DNA of 37,860 nucleotides from Bacillota bacterium (GCA_016278515.1 JADQBR010000046.1:1-37860), one strand, 5' to 3'; positions 1 through 8,737 are shown, numbered from the stretch's first letter. Notes: generated from the letters alone by a model not told the origin. Program-made: numbers and translations.

Positions 1-78
1 CAAAGTTGATCTCACTATATCCCAAAACCCTACTCTCAAATTCACAAAAAGAGTAGAAGAGAGCATAGATAATTCTAA

Positions 79-1452
79 TTACCAACGAGACACTACACTA
101 GACTCATTTTGAATCCCCGTAACAATTTCGGTTATTTCCTTCACTGAGTCCCCAACTTGTTCTGCAAGCTTTCGAACTTCTTCAGCTACAACAGCAAAGC
201 CTTTTCCGGCCTCTCCGGCTCTAGCAGCCTCAATTGCGGCGTTTAGTGCTAGTAAATTGGTCTGCTCAGCAATGCCGGTGATAACGTCCACCAGTGTATT
301 CACTTCCTGTGATCTTTTCTCCAAACCATTAACCTTTTCGACTGATTCCCTAACCAATCCGTTAATTAGTTCCATCTGTTTCACAGAACTTTTCATCTGC
401 CTGTTTCCTTTATCCGCAGTTTCAAAAACAACTTTCGAGGAAGCCTTGAGTTCGGCTCCGTTTCTTTCCGATTTGCCAATCTGGATATTAAGACCTTTAA
501 TAGCTTCTGCAATCTCATTGGATGAGTTTGCTTGTTCTTCAATTCCTGCTGACATTTGCTGCATAGCTGATGCAACCTGTTCTGTTCCTTGCCGTACTTC
601 ATTAGATGCTTTGCTTAACGAGTTGCTATCTAAATTAACTTGTTCAGAAGCTTCGTAAACTTGCTTAATTATTCCTCTTAGGTTATTTACAAATTTATTG
701 ACTGCTAGACCCAAATCGCCGACCTCATCTTTGCTCTTAAGTTTAATTTTTTGAGTGAGGTCACCGCCTTTGCTAGCCAAATTATTCAACTCGACTTGAA
801 GTGTCTTAACAGGCTGGATTATGCTTCTGATAATAAGTAATGCAGCTAGAATCCCTAAAATAATGGCACCGATTATTATAATCAGCAAAATCTTTGTCAT
901 CGCTGCGTATAATTGATCGCCTGATTTACTTAATATATTTGCATTATTTTCATTAAAATTGACCAATTCTTGTAGGCTGACGGAGAAGCTGTCAAATTCT
1001 TTTTTCCCTTTACCCAGCATCCAGGACGTCGCTGCTTCTGTTTCGGAATTTTGGCTAAAAGAAATAATTGTGTTATGTGCACTTAGATAATCGCTCCAGT
1101 CTGTACTAATAGCCCCCATGATATTTTTTTCTCTTTCGCTGTCTATTAGTTGTTCATAATTTGCCAGATTTTTCTCTATTTGATTTTTAATTAGTTCCAT
1201 TTGTTTTTCTGCTTCCTGCTTTTCCTTAAGTGTGGTAGCTGCTATGTGGTTATATTCAACTATTCTTAGTTCAGCAGTTAAAGTATTTGTTCTATGTGCC
1301 AGGTTAATACGAGGTATTTGACTGTCAGTTATGACGTTAGATTGATTATTAATTTGGTTCATTGTCCCCAAAGTGTATAATCCAATTCCTATAATAATAG
1401 CTATAAGGAACCCAAACCCTAAAAATAATTTCGATCGTATTTTGAAGTGCAT
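79..1452 (-). CDS. Methyl-accepting chemotaxis protein, C-terminally truncated
   Basis: Membrane chemoreceptor that would relay an extracellular signal to CheA/CheW. Seen in the 457 aa: TM1 at about 8-29, an extracytoplasmic four-helix-bundle-type sensor at about 30-182, TM2 at about 186-209, a HAMP segment at about 210-262, then the signalling coiled coil with the hairpin-tip motif [17 protein letters not shown] good ribosome site (AGGAGGT) precedes the ATG. In the family the coil runs on for roughly 80-120 residues after the tip to form the returning helix. Here the protein stops about 40 residues after it, with an atypical end (ESSVVSRW), so the four-helix signalling bundle cannot form normally. 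It is probably a broken gene. The reading frame stays open beyond the stop to the window edge with unrelated sequence, which suggests a rearrangement joint. Family assignment is certain; function of the remnant is doubtful. Confidence 0.9.
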   Translation of the reverse strand: MHFKIRSKLFLGFGFLIAIIIGIGLYTLGTMNQINNQSNVITDSQIPRINLAHRTNTLTAELRIVEYNHIAATTLKEKQEAEKQMELIKNQIEKNLANYEQLIDSEREKNIMGAISTDWSDYLSAHNTIISFSQNSETEAATSWMLGKGKKEFDSFSVSLQELVNFNENNANILSKSGDQLYAAMTKILLIIIIGAIILGILAALLIIRSIIQPVKTLQVELNNLASKGGDLTQKIKLKSKDEVGDLGLAVNKFVNNLRGIIKQVYEASEQVNLDSNSLSKASNEVRQGTEQVASAMQQMSAGIEEQANSSNEIAEAIKGLNIQIGKSERNGAELKASSKVVFETADKGNRQMKSSVKQMELINGLVRESVEKVNGLEKRSQEVNTLVDVITGIAEQTNLLALNAAIEAARAGEAGKGFAVVAEEVRKLAEQVGDSVKEITEIVTGIQNESSVVSRW

Positions 1453-1529
1453 TTCCGAGACCTCCTGGATGCTAATGACTTTTGGTAATCTTTAACTATC
1501 CTTCGACACTTTGTACCATTTTCCTTTAT

Positions 1530-1556
1530 CAAAATATTACAATAATAGGCCGATAT
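1530..1556 (+). promoter_or_regulatory. Candidate sigma-D (sigma-28) promoter for the SLH surface protein
   Basis: CAAA, 15 bases, then GCCGATAT. This matches the motility sigma factor consensus TAAA-N15-GCCGATAT at every position except the first. It points toward the SLH gene that starts about 70 bp downstream and lies in the gap between that gene and the divergent chemoreceptor. Confidence 0.6.
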
Positions 1557-1627
1557 TGTCGAAATGCAAGAGGATTACCGTAAGTAAAGGCGAATAGTTA
1601 AGTATTCTATTATTGGGAGTGGTTACC

Positions 1628-3883
1628 ATGTCGGCCTGGCATAATAAGAAAAACTTCTTAATACATGTCGTATTAGTGGGTATTATTTTAGGCATTATTG
1701 GAGGTGGAGGCTTAAGCCTAGCCGCAGAGCAACCAGTCTCTTTTAGTGACTTATCGGTAACAGATCAAAATTATCGATATTTAGAGTTCATGCAAAATAG
1801 GGGGATACTTAATGGTTATCCTGATGGGACTCTTAAGCCTGAGGCAAGTTTGACACGGGTAGAAGCGGCCAAAATGATTGTTCTGCTTGGAGAGCTGTCG
1901 TTGGAGAAACCTCAAACTCCCACGTTCACAGATATTAATTCTGATCACTGGGCTTATCAGTATGTTGAAACAGCAGTAGAAGCGGGGTGGTTTAATGGCT
2001 ACCCCGATGGAAGTTTCCAACCAGGAAAAAGCTTGACCCGGGCGGAGGCAGGAGTATTCATAGAACGGTTATCAGGAGAGGAATCAAAGTGGCAACAGCC
2101 ATCGCTGGTCATTGATACGCCTGAATGGGCGCAGACGTCGATAAATGTTGTTGTTGATGCAGGCTTGTTGGGAGTTGACCAGCAAAGCAGGTTTTACCCC
2201 GAAAGGGATATTACCCGTGGGGAATTCTCCCGGGCAGCAGCGCTTTTAACTACCCTTAGTGATAGTTGGCGGAATGTACCGCTTAATGCTCAGTTGCTTC
2301 CTGGTAAAGGGGAGACATATATACAGCATGCAGGCGATAAAAAGATAGTGGTTACAGAGTCGATGACGTTGAGTGAAGGCGATAAAGTAATTACCGATAG
2401 AAATTCCCAGGCGGAACTTCTGTTTGACGATGGTTCTGGACTGCTTTTAGAAGAGAATACTGAGCTGGAGATAATAAGGCTTAATGGGTCTTTGTTTATT
2501 AAACCATCGGGCGAAGCCGGAAGTGCCGTGGAACAGTTGGAAATTAAAATAGATAAAGGGCAGATATTTGGTGCCCTTGCCGTTGTTGGTGAGCACCAGG
2601 AATCGGCAGATCTATCTAATGCAGTACGTAATAGAGAATCGGCACTTATGGCCTACACCGGTGGGACGCTGCCACCCTGGTGGCCTTTTGAAGGCGAAGA
2701 ACAGACAGCAGGCGCCGCTGATACGGTATGGTGGAAAAGCACGCAACAAGAGAGGGTGCGAGTCAAGGTTGACATGCCTTGGGGCGTAGCGGGTATCCGC
2801 GGTACTTTCTGGAAGAATGAGGTTACTCCCACCAGGAACAGCACGAGTGTCTTAAGTGGAAAGGCAGTTATTAGTAGTGCCGGGGGGAAGAAAGATCTAG
2901 GTATCGGGCAACAATCCCAGGTCACATCTAACAATAGACCTCCTTCGCAGCCGCAATCCTTGACTCTGCGGGAAAAACAGAGTTGGACCGGACAGAATAG
3001 ATGGGTTCGGCAACGGGTTGATGGAATTAGGAGGTCGGCACCAGGAATACCTCGCGCTCTTGACCCATCAATGCCTTTAGGGCCTAACGCACAACAGCCT
3101 GGGCTAGGACGACAAGTTCCCAAATCGGACAACGCTGTTAAACAGGTGCTTCAGCAGTTGGAAAGAACAGAAAGAGAGGTTGGGGCAGAAGCACGGTCTC
3201 ATCGTAAAGATGATGACGATGACCAAGATACGCAACCGCCTACAGTAAGTGTTGATGTGTCGGCGGGAACATATAACTCAATCCAAACTGTGACTTTAGC
3301 GGCATTTGAATCGGCAGATATTTACTTTACTATAGATAGTTCTACGCCAACTACGGATAGTTTACACTATTCGGAGCCAATTACTATAGGCACTACCACT
3401 ACGCTTAAGTTCTTTGCAGTGGATGAGGCGGGTAATGAATCCGGCGTCTCAACTATTGATTATACTATTGATTTTGACGAACTAGCTATTCTAACAACTG
3501 ATCCTACCGACGGAAGCTCTGGTATTGCAATAGATAGTCTAATTGTTTTAAGTTTTAGTGAAAGTGTAGTTGCAGATGTTTATTTTGAGGGTGTTTCAGT
3601 CTCCGGAGACTTTGGAGAGACTGTAGTAGAGTATACTTATGAATTTTATGATAATGAACTAATCTTAACTCCTGAATTGTCGTTAGCTAAGGACACAAAT
3701 TATACGGTTGCAATACCGGTCAATGCTGTGAAAGGGCAAGCAGGAAATACGTTTGAAGAGAGTTATAGTTTTAGCTTTACAACTGGTCCGGCTCCGGAGG
3801 TATCCAGTACGGTTCCGTCTCAAGATGCAACAATAGAATCCGGGAGTCAGTCGATACACATCGCATTTAACGAAATTATTTAG
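1628..3883 (+). CDS. S-layer homology / FecR domain surface protein (N-terminal part, ends at in-frame amber codon)
   Basis: Exported cell-wall-associated protein. The ATG at 1628 is preferred over an upstream in-frame TTG (1613) because GGGAGTGG sits at a proper distance. In order: a signal peptide (hydrophobic run ending LSLAAEQ), three SLH domains for cell-wall anchoring at about 35-210 (each with a GYPDG- or ITRGE-like core), a FecR-type beta domain at about 230-430 (ending WGVAGIRGTFW), a proline- and Asp-rich linker (RKDDDDDQD), a chitobiase C-terminal-like domain at about 545-615, and Ig-like Big_5 domains. The last Big_5 domain is cut after FNEII by TAG. The same frame continues without another stop to 7195 and completes that domain, so this and the next entry were one protein of about 1,855 aa. 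A candidate sigma-D promoter lies upstream. Confidence 0.85.
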   Translation: MSAWHNKKNFLIHVVLVGIILGIIGGGGLSLAAEQPVSFSDLSVTDQNYRYLEFMQNRGILNGYPDGTLKPEASLTRVEAAKMIVLLGELSLEKPQTPTFTDINSDHWAYQYVETAVEAGWFNGYPDGSFQPGKSLTRAEAGVFIERLSGEESKWQQPSLVIDTPEWAQTSINVVVDAGLLGVDQQSRFYPERDITRGEFSRAAALLTTLSDSWRNVPLNAQLLPGKGETYIQHAGDKKIVVTESMTLSEGDKVITDRNSQAELLFDDGSGLLLEENTELEIIRLNGSLFIKPSGEAGSAVEQLEIKIDKGQIFGALAVVGEHQESADLSNAVRNRESALMAYTGGTLPPWWPFEGEEQTAGAADTVWWKSTQQERVRVKVDMPWGVAGIRGTFWKNEVTPTRNSTSVLSGKAVISSAGGKKDLGIGQQSQVTSNNRPPSQPQSLTLREKQSWTGQNRWVRQRVDGIRRSAPGIPRALDPSMPLGPNAQQPGLGRQVPKSDNAVKQVLQQLERTEREVGAEARSHRKDDDDDQDTQPPTVSVDVSAGTYNSIQTVTLAAFESADIYFTIDSSTPTTDSLHYSEPITIGTTTTLKFFAVDEAGNESGVSTIDYTIDFDELAILTTDPTDGSSGIAIDSLIVLSFSESVVADVYFEGVSVSGDFGETVVEYTYEFYDNELILTPELSLAKDTNYTVAIPVNAVKGQAGNTFEESYSFSFTTGPAPEVSSTVPSQDATIESGSQSIHIAFNEII

Positions 3884-6800
3884 TTAGGCAGCAATGTAGG
3901 AGGCATTACTATAACCTCGCCCGATTCGGTGGTTGAGTATGCTTATAACATTGGTGGAGACGGTTACGCGTTGATTATCAATGCTGACTTGGAGCCTGGT
4001 AAGACCTATTCCGTAACCATCCCGGCTGGGGCTGTGACTGATTTAGCTGGGAACTATCTGGCAGAAGGCATAACTTTTAACTTCATGACCCAAGCAGCCC
4101 CGTCTGTTGAGTTATCAGGGTTAACTCTATCCGACGGCAGCCTAAGTCCGGCATTTGACCCGGAAGTGACTAACTACACGGTGTCCGTGCCGGCGGATAC
4201 CGTTGACAGTGTTACGGTAACACCCACGGTGGCCGATGCGAATGCTACCATAACAGTCCAGGGTACGGAAGTAACCTCCGGTGCGGCTTCAGATCCAATA
4301 GGATTGGGCATTGGGGAAAACATTATTGAGATAGTGGTTACTGATGCTCTTAACAACAGTATGACTTATACCATTACTGTTATGAGAGTTGAAGGAGTAG
4401 CCGTCAGTGCTGGTAAGTTTCATAGCTTAGCCGTAAAAAGCGATGGTACGGTCTGGGCCTGGGGTGGCAATCAGCATGGTGAGCTTGGTGATGGTACCGG
4501 TGGGTTTGTTGGTCAGGATGACTACAGTGATATACCCGTTAAAGTTCCCGGTTTGACTAATGTTGTCTCTGTGGCTGCAGGTGCGTTTCATAGTTTGGCC
4601 TTGAAAGATGACGGCACGGTTTGGGCCTGGGGAGAAAACTCTGATAGTCAATTAGGAGACGGAACAGATGCGAATAGAAATCTTCCGGTCCAGGTACTGA
4701 CCTATTATGAAGGTGACCCATCGGAAAACAATATTCCTCTAACTGATGTTGTTGCTGTTGCCGCCGGGAATCAATTCAGCCTAGCATTGAAAGCAGACAA
4801 TACGGTTTGGAGCTGGGGTTATGATAGTTATAATGGGCATTTGGGTATAGGAACAATATATGAGGAAAGGAAAACGGCGGTTCAAGTGTTAAAAGGGCAA
4901 AACGATAGTGCGGATGACTATCTTAATGGGATAGTAGCCATAGCTGCGGGGACAAACCATAGTTTGGCTTTAAAGGATGACGGTACGGTCTGGGGTTGGA
5001 GTGAAAACGCTTCCGGTCCCCAATTGGCACTGGGTTGGAGTGTGGACTATGTGACCTCTCCTGTTCAAATTGCAGGTGACGTGCTGACAAATGTAACCGA
5101 TATTGCTGCAGGTGCTTATTCCAATTTTGCATCATCCGGTTCTCAGGATTTGTTTTGGGGGTCTGAACTAGGTACATATAATTCTATAATGACTCCTACT
5201 AGGATATCGGCTGGGGCTAGTCCGAGTGTCAGCGGCTATCTGGAAAATGTAAAAAGTCTAGCTTTAGGGAGTTATGGGCACGCCGTATCTATGCTAGACG
5301 ACGGCAGTATCTACTCATGGGGAGATGGCAGCGACGGCCAGATTGGCGATGGAACCTATGGTGTTTATGGTGATTTGGCGGACAGCTCAACACCTGTTAA
5401 AACAGGCGATAAGCTACGTCCTGATTTAGAAAGCGTTTTACTGACCGGTCCCAATCAAGTGACTCTACAATTTAATAAGCCGATTTGGACTACCGGTGGC
5501 TTAACGGACGGAACTGACTTTATTCTTTCTGTGAGCGGTACGGCAAGGTCTGTTGGCACAATTGCTATTATAGATGAAGATAATGCAACAGAAACTATTG
5601 TGCTCAATTATAGTGGCGACCCCGTTGCCGTAGGACAAACGGTAATTGTAGAAATAACTAATACCGGGGCAGCCAAGATTCGGGACGTTTCATATACCAA
5701 TAATGTTATGGCCTCAGGAAGTATCTCCACCTCCGAACCGGTGGCAATGCCGAAGTACGAGAACCTGGTAGCCTTTAGCAACAAGGCGGTGCTTTATTTT
5801 AATGAAGACATTTTTGGTGCTACTGACCTGGCTGCTACTGACTTCCAAATTTATGTAGACGGCTCTAATTACAGGACAGTAATTAGTGACCCGGCTGACT
5901 TCTCAGGGCATACCCTTGTTCTGATCTTTGACGGACAGCCGCTTGTAGATGGGCAGACGTTATCCGTAACCATTGTTGGTGGTGCACTAAATAAGTTTGA
6001 AAATTGCCTGGACCAACCATTGGACGGTGATGTAATAGTAAGGGAGGCCGTCTACAGGGATGATATTCTGGCAGATGGCAACAGCCATAATCTCTTTGTT
6101 TCCGATGCTAATGAGATTATGGCTTGGGGCTCCAATAACTATGGTGAAGTAGGCACGGGTGAGTATACCTATTTTGAAACAGTGGCTGAAAAGGTTTATG
6201 GTGATATGAACAATCCGTTAATAGATATGATAACTGTAGCTGCAGGGGGTAGCCATAGCCTAACGGTGAAAAATGATGGAACTGTTTGGGCCTGGGGAGA
6301 TAATCGTAGTGGCCAGTTGGGAGACGGTAACGAAGGTTATTATAGTTCCAAGAGTGGCGTGCCAGTACAGGTAGTGGATTTGCTCAATGTTATTGCCGTT
6401 GCAGGGGGTGGCGCCCATAGTTTGGCTTTGGAGAGTGACGGCACAGTTTGGACCTGGGGTAGTAACGGTTCGGGCCAACTTGGCCTCGGTTATTGGTCGG
6501 GAGGCGACAGTGCTGCAGTTTCTATTCCCAATCAAGTTGGTGCTATTTCAGGGGTTATTGCAGTGGCGGCAGGCTCCAGTCACAGCTTGGCCCTAAAAGA
6601 TGACGGCACAATCTGGGCTTGGGGTAGTAATTTCTACGGTCAATTGGGTGATGGGACCAACCATGGCAGGAACGCACCAGTACAGGTTGAGGGGCTAGAA
6701 GGCGTGGTAGCCATTGCTGCTAATGGCGGCTTGAGCTTGGCCGTGAGGAGCGACGGTACGGTCTGGGCCTGGGGTGATAATCAAAATGGTCAAATCGGTG

Positions 6801-7195
6801 ATGGGACCGGTTACTGGCGGAACTCTCCCGTTCAGGTATTAAAAGGCGATAGTATAAGCGATGATGCTTATCTTGCGGGTATAGTATATATTGCGGTCGG
6901 AAATCAATTTGCTGTAGCTGTTAATGGTGACGGCACGGTCTGGGCCTGGGGTGGTAACAACTATGGTTACCTTGGTGATGGGACAACTACGGGTAAAAAT
7001 ACTCCAATACAGGTGCTTAGAGGCGAAGGTTTCGGTTACAGACCCAACTTGGAGAATGTAACGGACGTAGTAGCAGGGAATTACCATACCATGGCTGTGC
7101 AGACCAATGGAACCGTACTGGTATGGGGGAGAAATGATAGCGGTAGCTACGATGGCGATGCCCACTCGCTGCCGGTTATAGTTAATTTTCCGTAG
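3884..7195 (+). CDS. RCC1-repeat/Ig-like surface protein, C-terminal continuation after amber codon
   Basis: This is the in-frame continuation of the SLH protein. The first possible start is a GTG at 3929 without a ribosome site, so independent translation is unlikely. It completes a Big_5 domain (LEPGKTYSVTIPAGAV, DLAGN) and adds a cadherin-like beta-sandwich (SGLTLSDGSLSPAF onward). Next come about six RCC1 repeats of the form HSLALKDDGTVWAWG...GQLGDGT, two more Ig-like beta domains (about 5430-6050), and about seven further RCC1 repeats to the C-terminus. RCC1 repeats fold as seven-bladed propellers, so two propellers are predicted, the first with degenerate blades. The role is probably adhesion or recognition outside the cell; the ligand cannot be told. 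No signal peptide of its own. If TAG is a true stop, this half is not made or lacks export and anchoring. Confidence 0.8.
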   Translation, partial: LGSNVGGITITSPDSVVEYAYNIGGDGYALIINADLEPGKTYSVTIPAGAVTDLAGNYLAEGITFNFMTQAAPSVELSGLTLSDGSLSPAFDPEVTNYTVSVPADTVDSVTVTPTVADANATITVQGTEVTSGAASDPIGLGIGENIIEIVVTDALNNSMTYTITVMRVEGVAVSAGKFHSLAVKSDGTVWAWGGNQHGELGDGTGGFVGQDDYSDIPVKVPGLTNVVSVAAGAFHSLALKDDGTVWAWGENSDSQLGDGTDANRNLPVQVLTYYEGDPSENNIPLTDVVAVAAGNQFSLALKADNTVWSWGYDSYNGHLGIGTIYEERKTAVQVLKGQNDSADDYLNGIVAIAAGTNHSLALKDDGTVWGWSENASGPQLALGWSVDYVTSPVQIAGDVLTNVTDIAAGAYSNFASSGSQDLFWGSELGTYNSIMTPTRISAGASPSVSGYLENVKSLALGSYGHAVSMLDDGSIYSWGDGSDGQIGDGTYGVYGDLADSSTPVKTGDKLRPDLESVLLTGPNQVTLQFNKPIWTTGGLTDGTDFILSVSGTARSVGTIAIIDEDNATETIVLNYSGDPVAVGQTVIVEITNTGAAKIRDVSYTNNVMASGSISTSEPVAMPKYENLVAFSNKAVLYFNEDIFGATDLAATDFQIYVDGSNYRTVISDPADFSGHTLVLIFDGQPLVDGQTLSVTIVGGALNKFENCLDQPLDGDVIVREAVYRDDILADGNSHNLFVSDANEIMAWGSNNYGEVGTGEYTYFETVAEKVYGDMNNPLIDMITVAAGGSHSLTVKNDGTVWAWGDNRSGQLGDGNEGYYSSKSGVPVQVVDLLNVIAVAGGGAHSLALESDGTVWTWGSNGSGQLGLGYWSGGDSAAVSIPNQVGAISGVIAVAAGSSHSLALKDDGTIWAWGSNFYGQLGDGTNHGRNAPVQVEGLEGVVAIAANGGLSLAVRSDGTVWAWGDNQNGQIGDGTGYWRNSPVQVLKGDSISDDAYLAGIVYIAVGNQFAVAVNGDGTVWAWGGNNYGYLGDGTTTGKNTPIQVLRGEGFGYRPNLENVTDVVAGNYHTMAVQTNGTVLVWGRNDSGSYDGDAHSLPVIVNFP

Positions 7196-7290
7196 CAATG
7201 ATATCAACGAAAAGCAGAACAATATGCTTGCTGTTCTAAACAGATTAAAATAAGCGTAAGTCGGAATATGGCAACCAAGCTTCTAATAAA

Positions 7291-7328
7291 GAAAGAACCC
7301 ATCTGAATTAACTCAGATGGGTTCTTTC
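7291..7328 (+). terminator. Strong hairpin after the surface protein gene
   Basis: Perfect 16-bp stem (GAAAGAACCCATCTGA and its complement) with loop ATTAAC. It has no long T run, but it lies about 95 bp past the stop codon at 7195. It is probably a terminator or 3'-end stabiliser and could act in both directions. Confidence 0.6.
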
Positions 7329-7335
7329 AACTACT

Positions 7336-7360
7336 GGGCGCCATTAGGCGCCCTTTATAT
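7336..7360 (+). terminator. Second terminator-like hairpin
   Basis: GGGCGCC-ATTA-GGCGCCC followed by TTTATATTATT. A GC-rich 7-bp stem plus a T-rich tail makes this a better intrinsic terminator for the plus-strand surface protein gene than the hairpin just before it. Confidence 0.65.
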
Positions 7361-7381
7361 TATTGGGGGGAGGGAGCAAAT

Positions 7382-7483
7382 TTACTTAACTTCGCCGTAG
7401 ATTAACTTGTACATTCTTTTAATGTTTCTCAATTTGCGCTGCTCTCTTTGTCCTGCTGGTATGGTTTTGAATTGAATAGTCAT
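7382..7483 (-). CDS. 33-aa basic microprotein behind a Fur-like operator
   Basis: Thirty-three codons (begins MTIQFKTIPAGQRE, ends MYKLIYGEVK). Support comes from a perfect Shine-Dalgarno (AAGGAGGA, 8 nt before ATG), an excellent sigma-A promoter and an isolated position between two genes. The peptide is strongly basic in the middle (QREQRKLRNIKR), has no membrane segment and no cysteine, and matches no family I recognise. The promoter is overlapped by two Fur-box-like sequences, so expression under iron limitation is a reasonable inference. It could also be the coding part of a regulatory RNA. That it is translated is likely; its function is unknown. Confidence 0.6.
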   Translation of the reverse strand: MTIQFKTIPAGQREQRKLRNIKRMYKLIYGEVK

Positions 7484-7545
7484 GTTTTATTCCTCCTTAA
7501 ATTAATTTTTTATGTTATGCGTTTGCTTGTTGTCTCTCTAGATAC

Positions 7546-7574
7546 ATTATATGATAATTGTTTTCAATTGTAAA
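7546..7574 (-). promoter_or_regulatory. Sigma-A promoter of the 33-aa gene
   Basis: Read on the minus strand: TTTACA, 17 bases, TATAAT. The -35 is at 7574-7569 and the -10 at 7551-7546. The leader to the ATG at 7483 is about 55 nt. Confidence 0.7.
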
Positions 7575-7583
7575 TAGTTATCA
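7552..7583 (-). promoter_or_regulatory. Two adjacent Fur-box-like operators
   Basis: Plus-strand TGATAATTGTTTTCA (7552-7566) matches the 7-1-7 Fur box TGATAAT-N-ATTATCA at 12 of 14 positions. TGTAAATAGTTATCA (7569-7583) matches at about 11 of 14. Together they cover the promoter spacer and -35 of the 33-aa gene, which is the usual geometry for repression by Fur or a relative. PerR or Zur boxes are similar, so the exact regulator is not settled. Confidence 0.5.
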
Positions 7584-7648
7584 ATGAAAAAAGGTAAATA
7601 ATTTTATGATTTTTTATAATAGCTAATCTTGACGGTTCACAATTATAA

Positions 7649-7670
7649 AAGGCTCCCATTAGGAAGCCTT
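7649..7670 (-). terminator. Terminator of the FlhG-like gene
   Basis: Minus-strand RNA: AAGGCTTCC-TAAT-GGGAGCCTT with one U-G pair, then TTATAATT. It lies about 20 bp beyond the stop of the ATPase gene. On the plus strand the same position is a C/A mismatch, so the hairpin is optimal for minus-strand transcripts. Confidence 0.7.
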
Positions 7671-7690
7671 ATTATTTAGCAGGGTCATAT

Positions 7691-8548
7691 TTATTTTGAA
7701 AAGAAACGCTTTAACTTTGAAGCCAGTCCCTTAGGGGCCTCCTGTTCCATCAACTGCCTTGTGTCTGCATTTTTAAGAGGGTTTAATTTTTCTGCAACTG
7801 TTATAAAACATTTGGCGGCCTGAGATGATGGTTTATAAAGTAATAGGGGTTTGAATTGTCTTAAGCCTCTGCTCATACTATCGTCTTTAACAATATACCA
7901 AAGAGGTTGTGGAGTAATCTCTAAAAAACGTCCAATCACTTGAAGCATTCTTTTAGCTACAGCTTTCCCATCCTCTAAGTTGTCTACCATATTAAATACT
8001 AACTTGACCGGCTGGGTTACCTTTTTTTCGCTTAAAACTTTGATCATGGAGTAGGCATCCATCATTGAATGCGGCTCGGGTGTTATAATAACTATTATTT
8101 CATCTGATGCCAGCAAAAAATTTACTACATTTCGGGAAATTCCGGCGCCTGTGTCAATTAAAATAACGTCAGCGTGTTCTTCCAATGGTTCGAATAAACC
8201 TATGACTCTCGCAAGTTCGTCTTCGGGCAGGTCTGTTAGGGACTGAAGGCCGGAACCACCCGGAATGATCTTAAGTCCTTCCGGTCCGTCGGCAACTATG
8301 TCCATAACACTATCCATGGTTTTATCAACGAGATTTTGAATCGTATATTTTGAATTAATTTTTAATAGAACGTCAACGTTGGCAGTACCTAAGTCAGCGT
8401 CAATTATGTATGTTCGCAAACCCTGTTGCGATAATGCGATTCCCGTATTAATTACAAAATTGGTTTTGCCGGCGCCGCCTTTGCCGCTGGTGACAGCGAT
8501 AACTTTAGGCAAACCGCTTTTTTTCTTTTGTTCCATGCTCATTGCCAT
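7691..8548 (-). CDS. FlhG/MinD-type ParA-family ATPase
   Basis: Cytoplasmic P-loop ATPase of the MinD/ParA superfamily. Visible: deviant Walker A GKGGAGKTN near the N-terminus, switch I region IDADLGTANVDVLL, Walker B-like VILIDTGAGIS, and the VFNMVDN region that contacts the nucleotide. The KTN ending of the P-loop and overall layout are typical of FlhG (YlxH), which sets flagellar number and placement with FlhF. The ATG at 8548 is chosen because GGAGGT lies 6 nt upstream; the frame is open seven codons further. The C-terminus has a short basic tail (ASKLKRFFSK) rather than a clear MinD amphipathic helix. No flhF or flagellar genes are next to it, so it may be a paralogue. It has its own terminator and is divergent from the RodZ-like gene. 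Confidence 0.85.
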   Translation of the reverse strand: MAMSMEQKKKSGLPKVIAVTSGKGGAGKTNFVINTGIALSQQGLRTYIIDADLGTANVDVLLKINSKYTIQNLVDKTMDSVMDIVADGPEGLKIIPGGSGLQSLTDLPEDELARVIGLFEPLEEHADVILIDTGAGISRNVVNFLLASDEIIVIITPEPHSMMDAYSMIKVLSEKKVTQPVKLVFNMVDNLEDGKAVAKRMLQVIGRFLEITPQPLWYIVKDDSMSRGLRQFKPLLLYKPSSQAAKCFITVAEKLNPLKNADTRQLMEQEAPKGLASKLKRFFSK

Positions 8549-8737
8549 TGTACTACCTCCAAACAACAACTAGTTTCTTCAAAAATATTCCACGCGAAAT
8601 ACTATTTTCCTGCATAAAACGCTATAAAACTCGGAAATTAAACATGTTTTGGGAAAATCATACAGATTTTGCAGGATATTTCCCAAATATGAAGAAGAAA
8701 ATCTAGAGGCATATTGCATTTAAGGGAGTGATCAGGG

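Noticed and set aside
2653-3132. 159-codon minus-strand open frame inside the SLH gene
   Set aside because: No ribosome site, no recognisable protein sequence, and it lies opposite well-defined SLH/FecR coding sequence.
3881-3883. TAG as a pyrrolysine codon
   Set aside because: Some Clostridia use pyrrolysine, but no pyl genes are in the window and a structural Ig-like domain is not a known place for it. A mutation or sequencing error is simpler.
6839-7222. 127-codon minus-strand open frame opposite RCC1 repeats
   Set aside because: Its TTPGPD-type repeats are simply the complement of the DGTVWAWG repeats.
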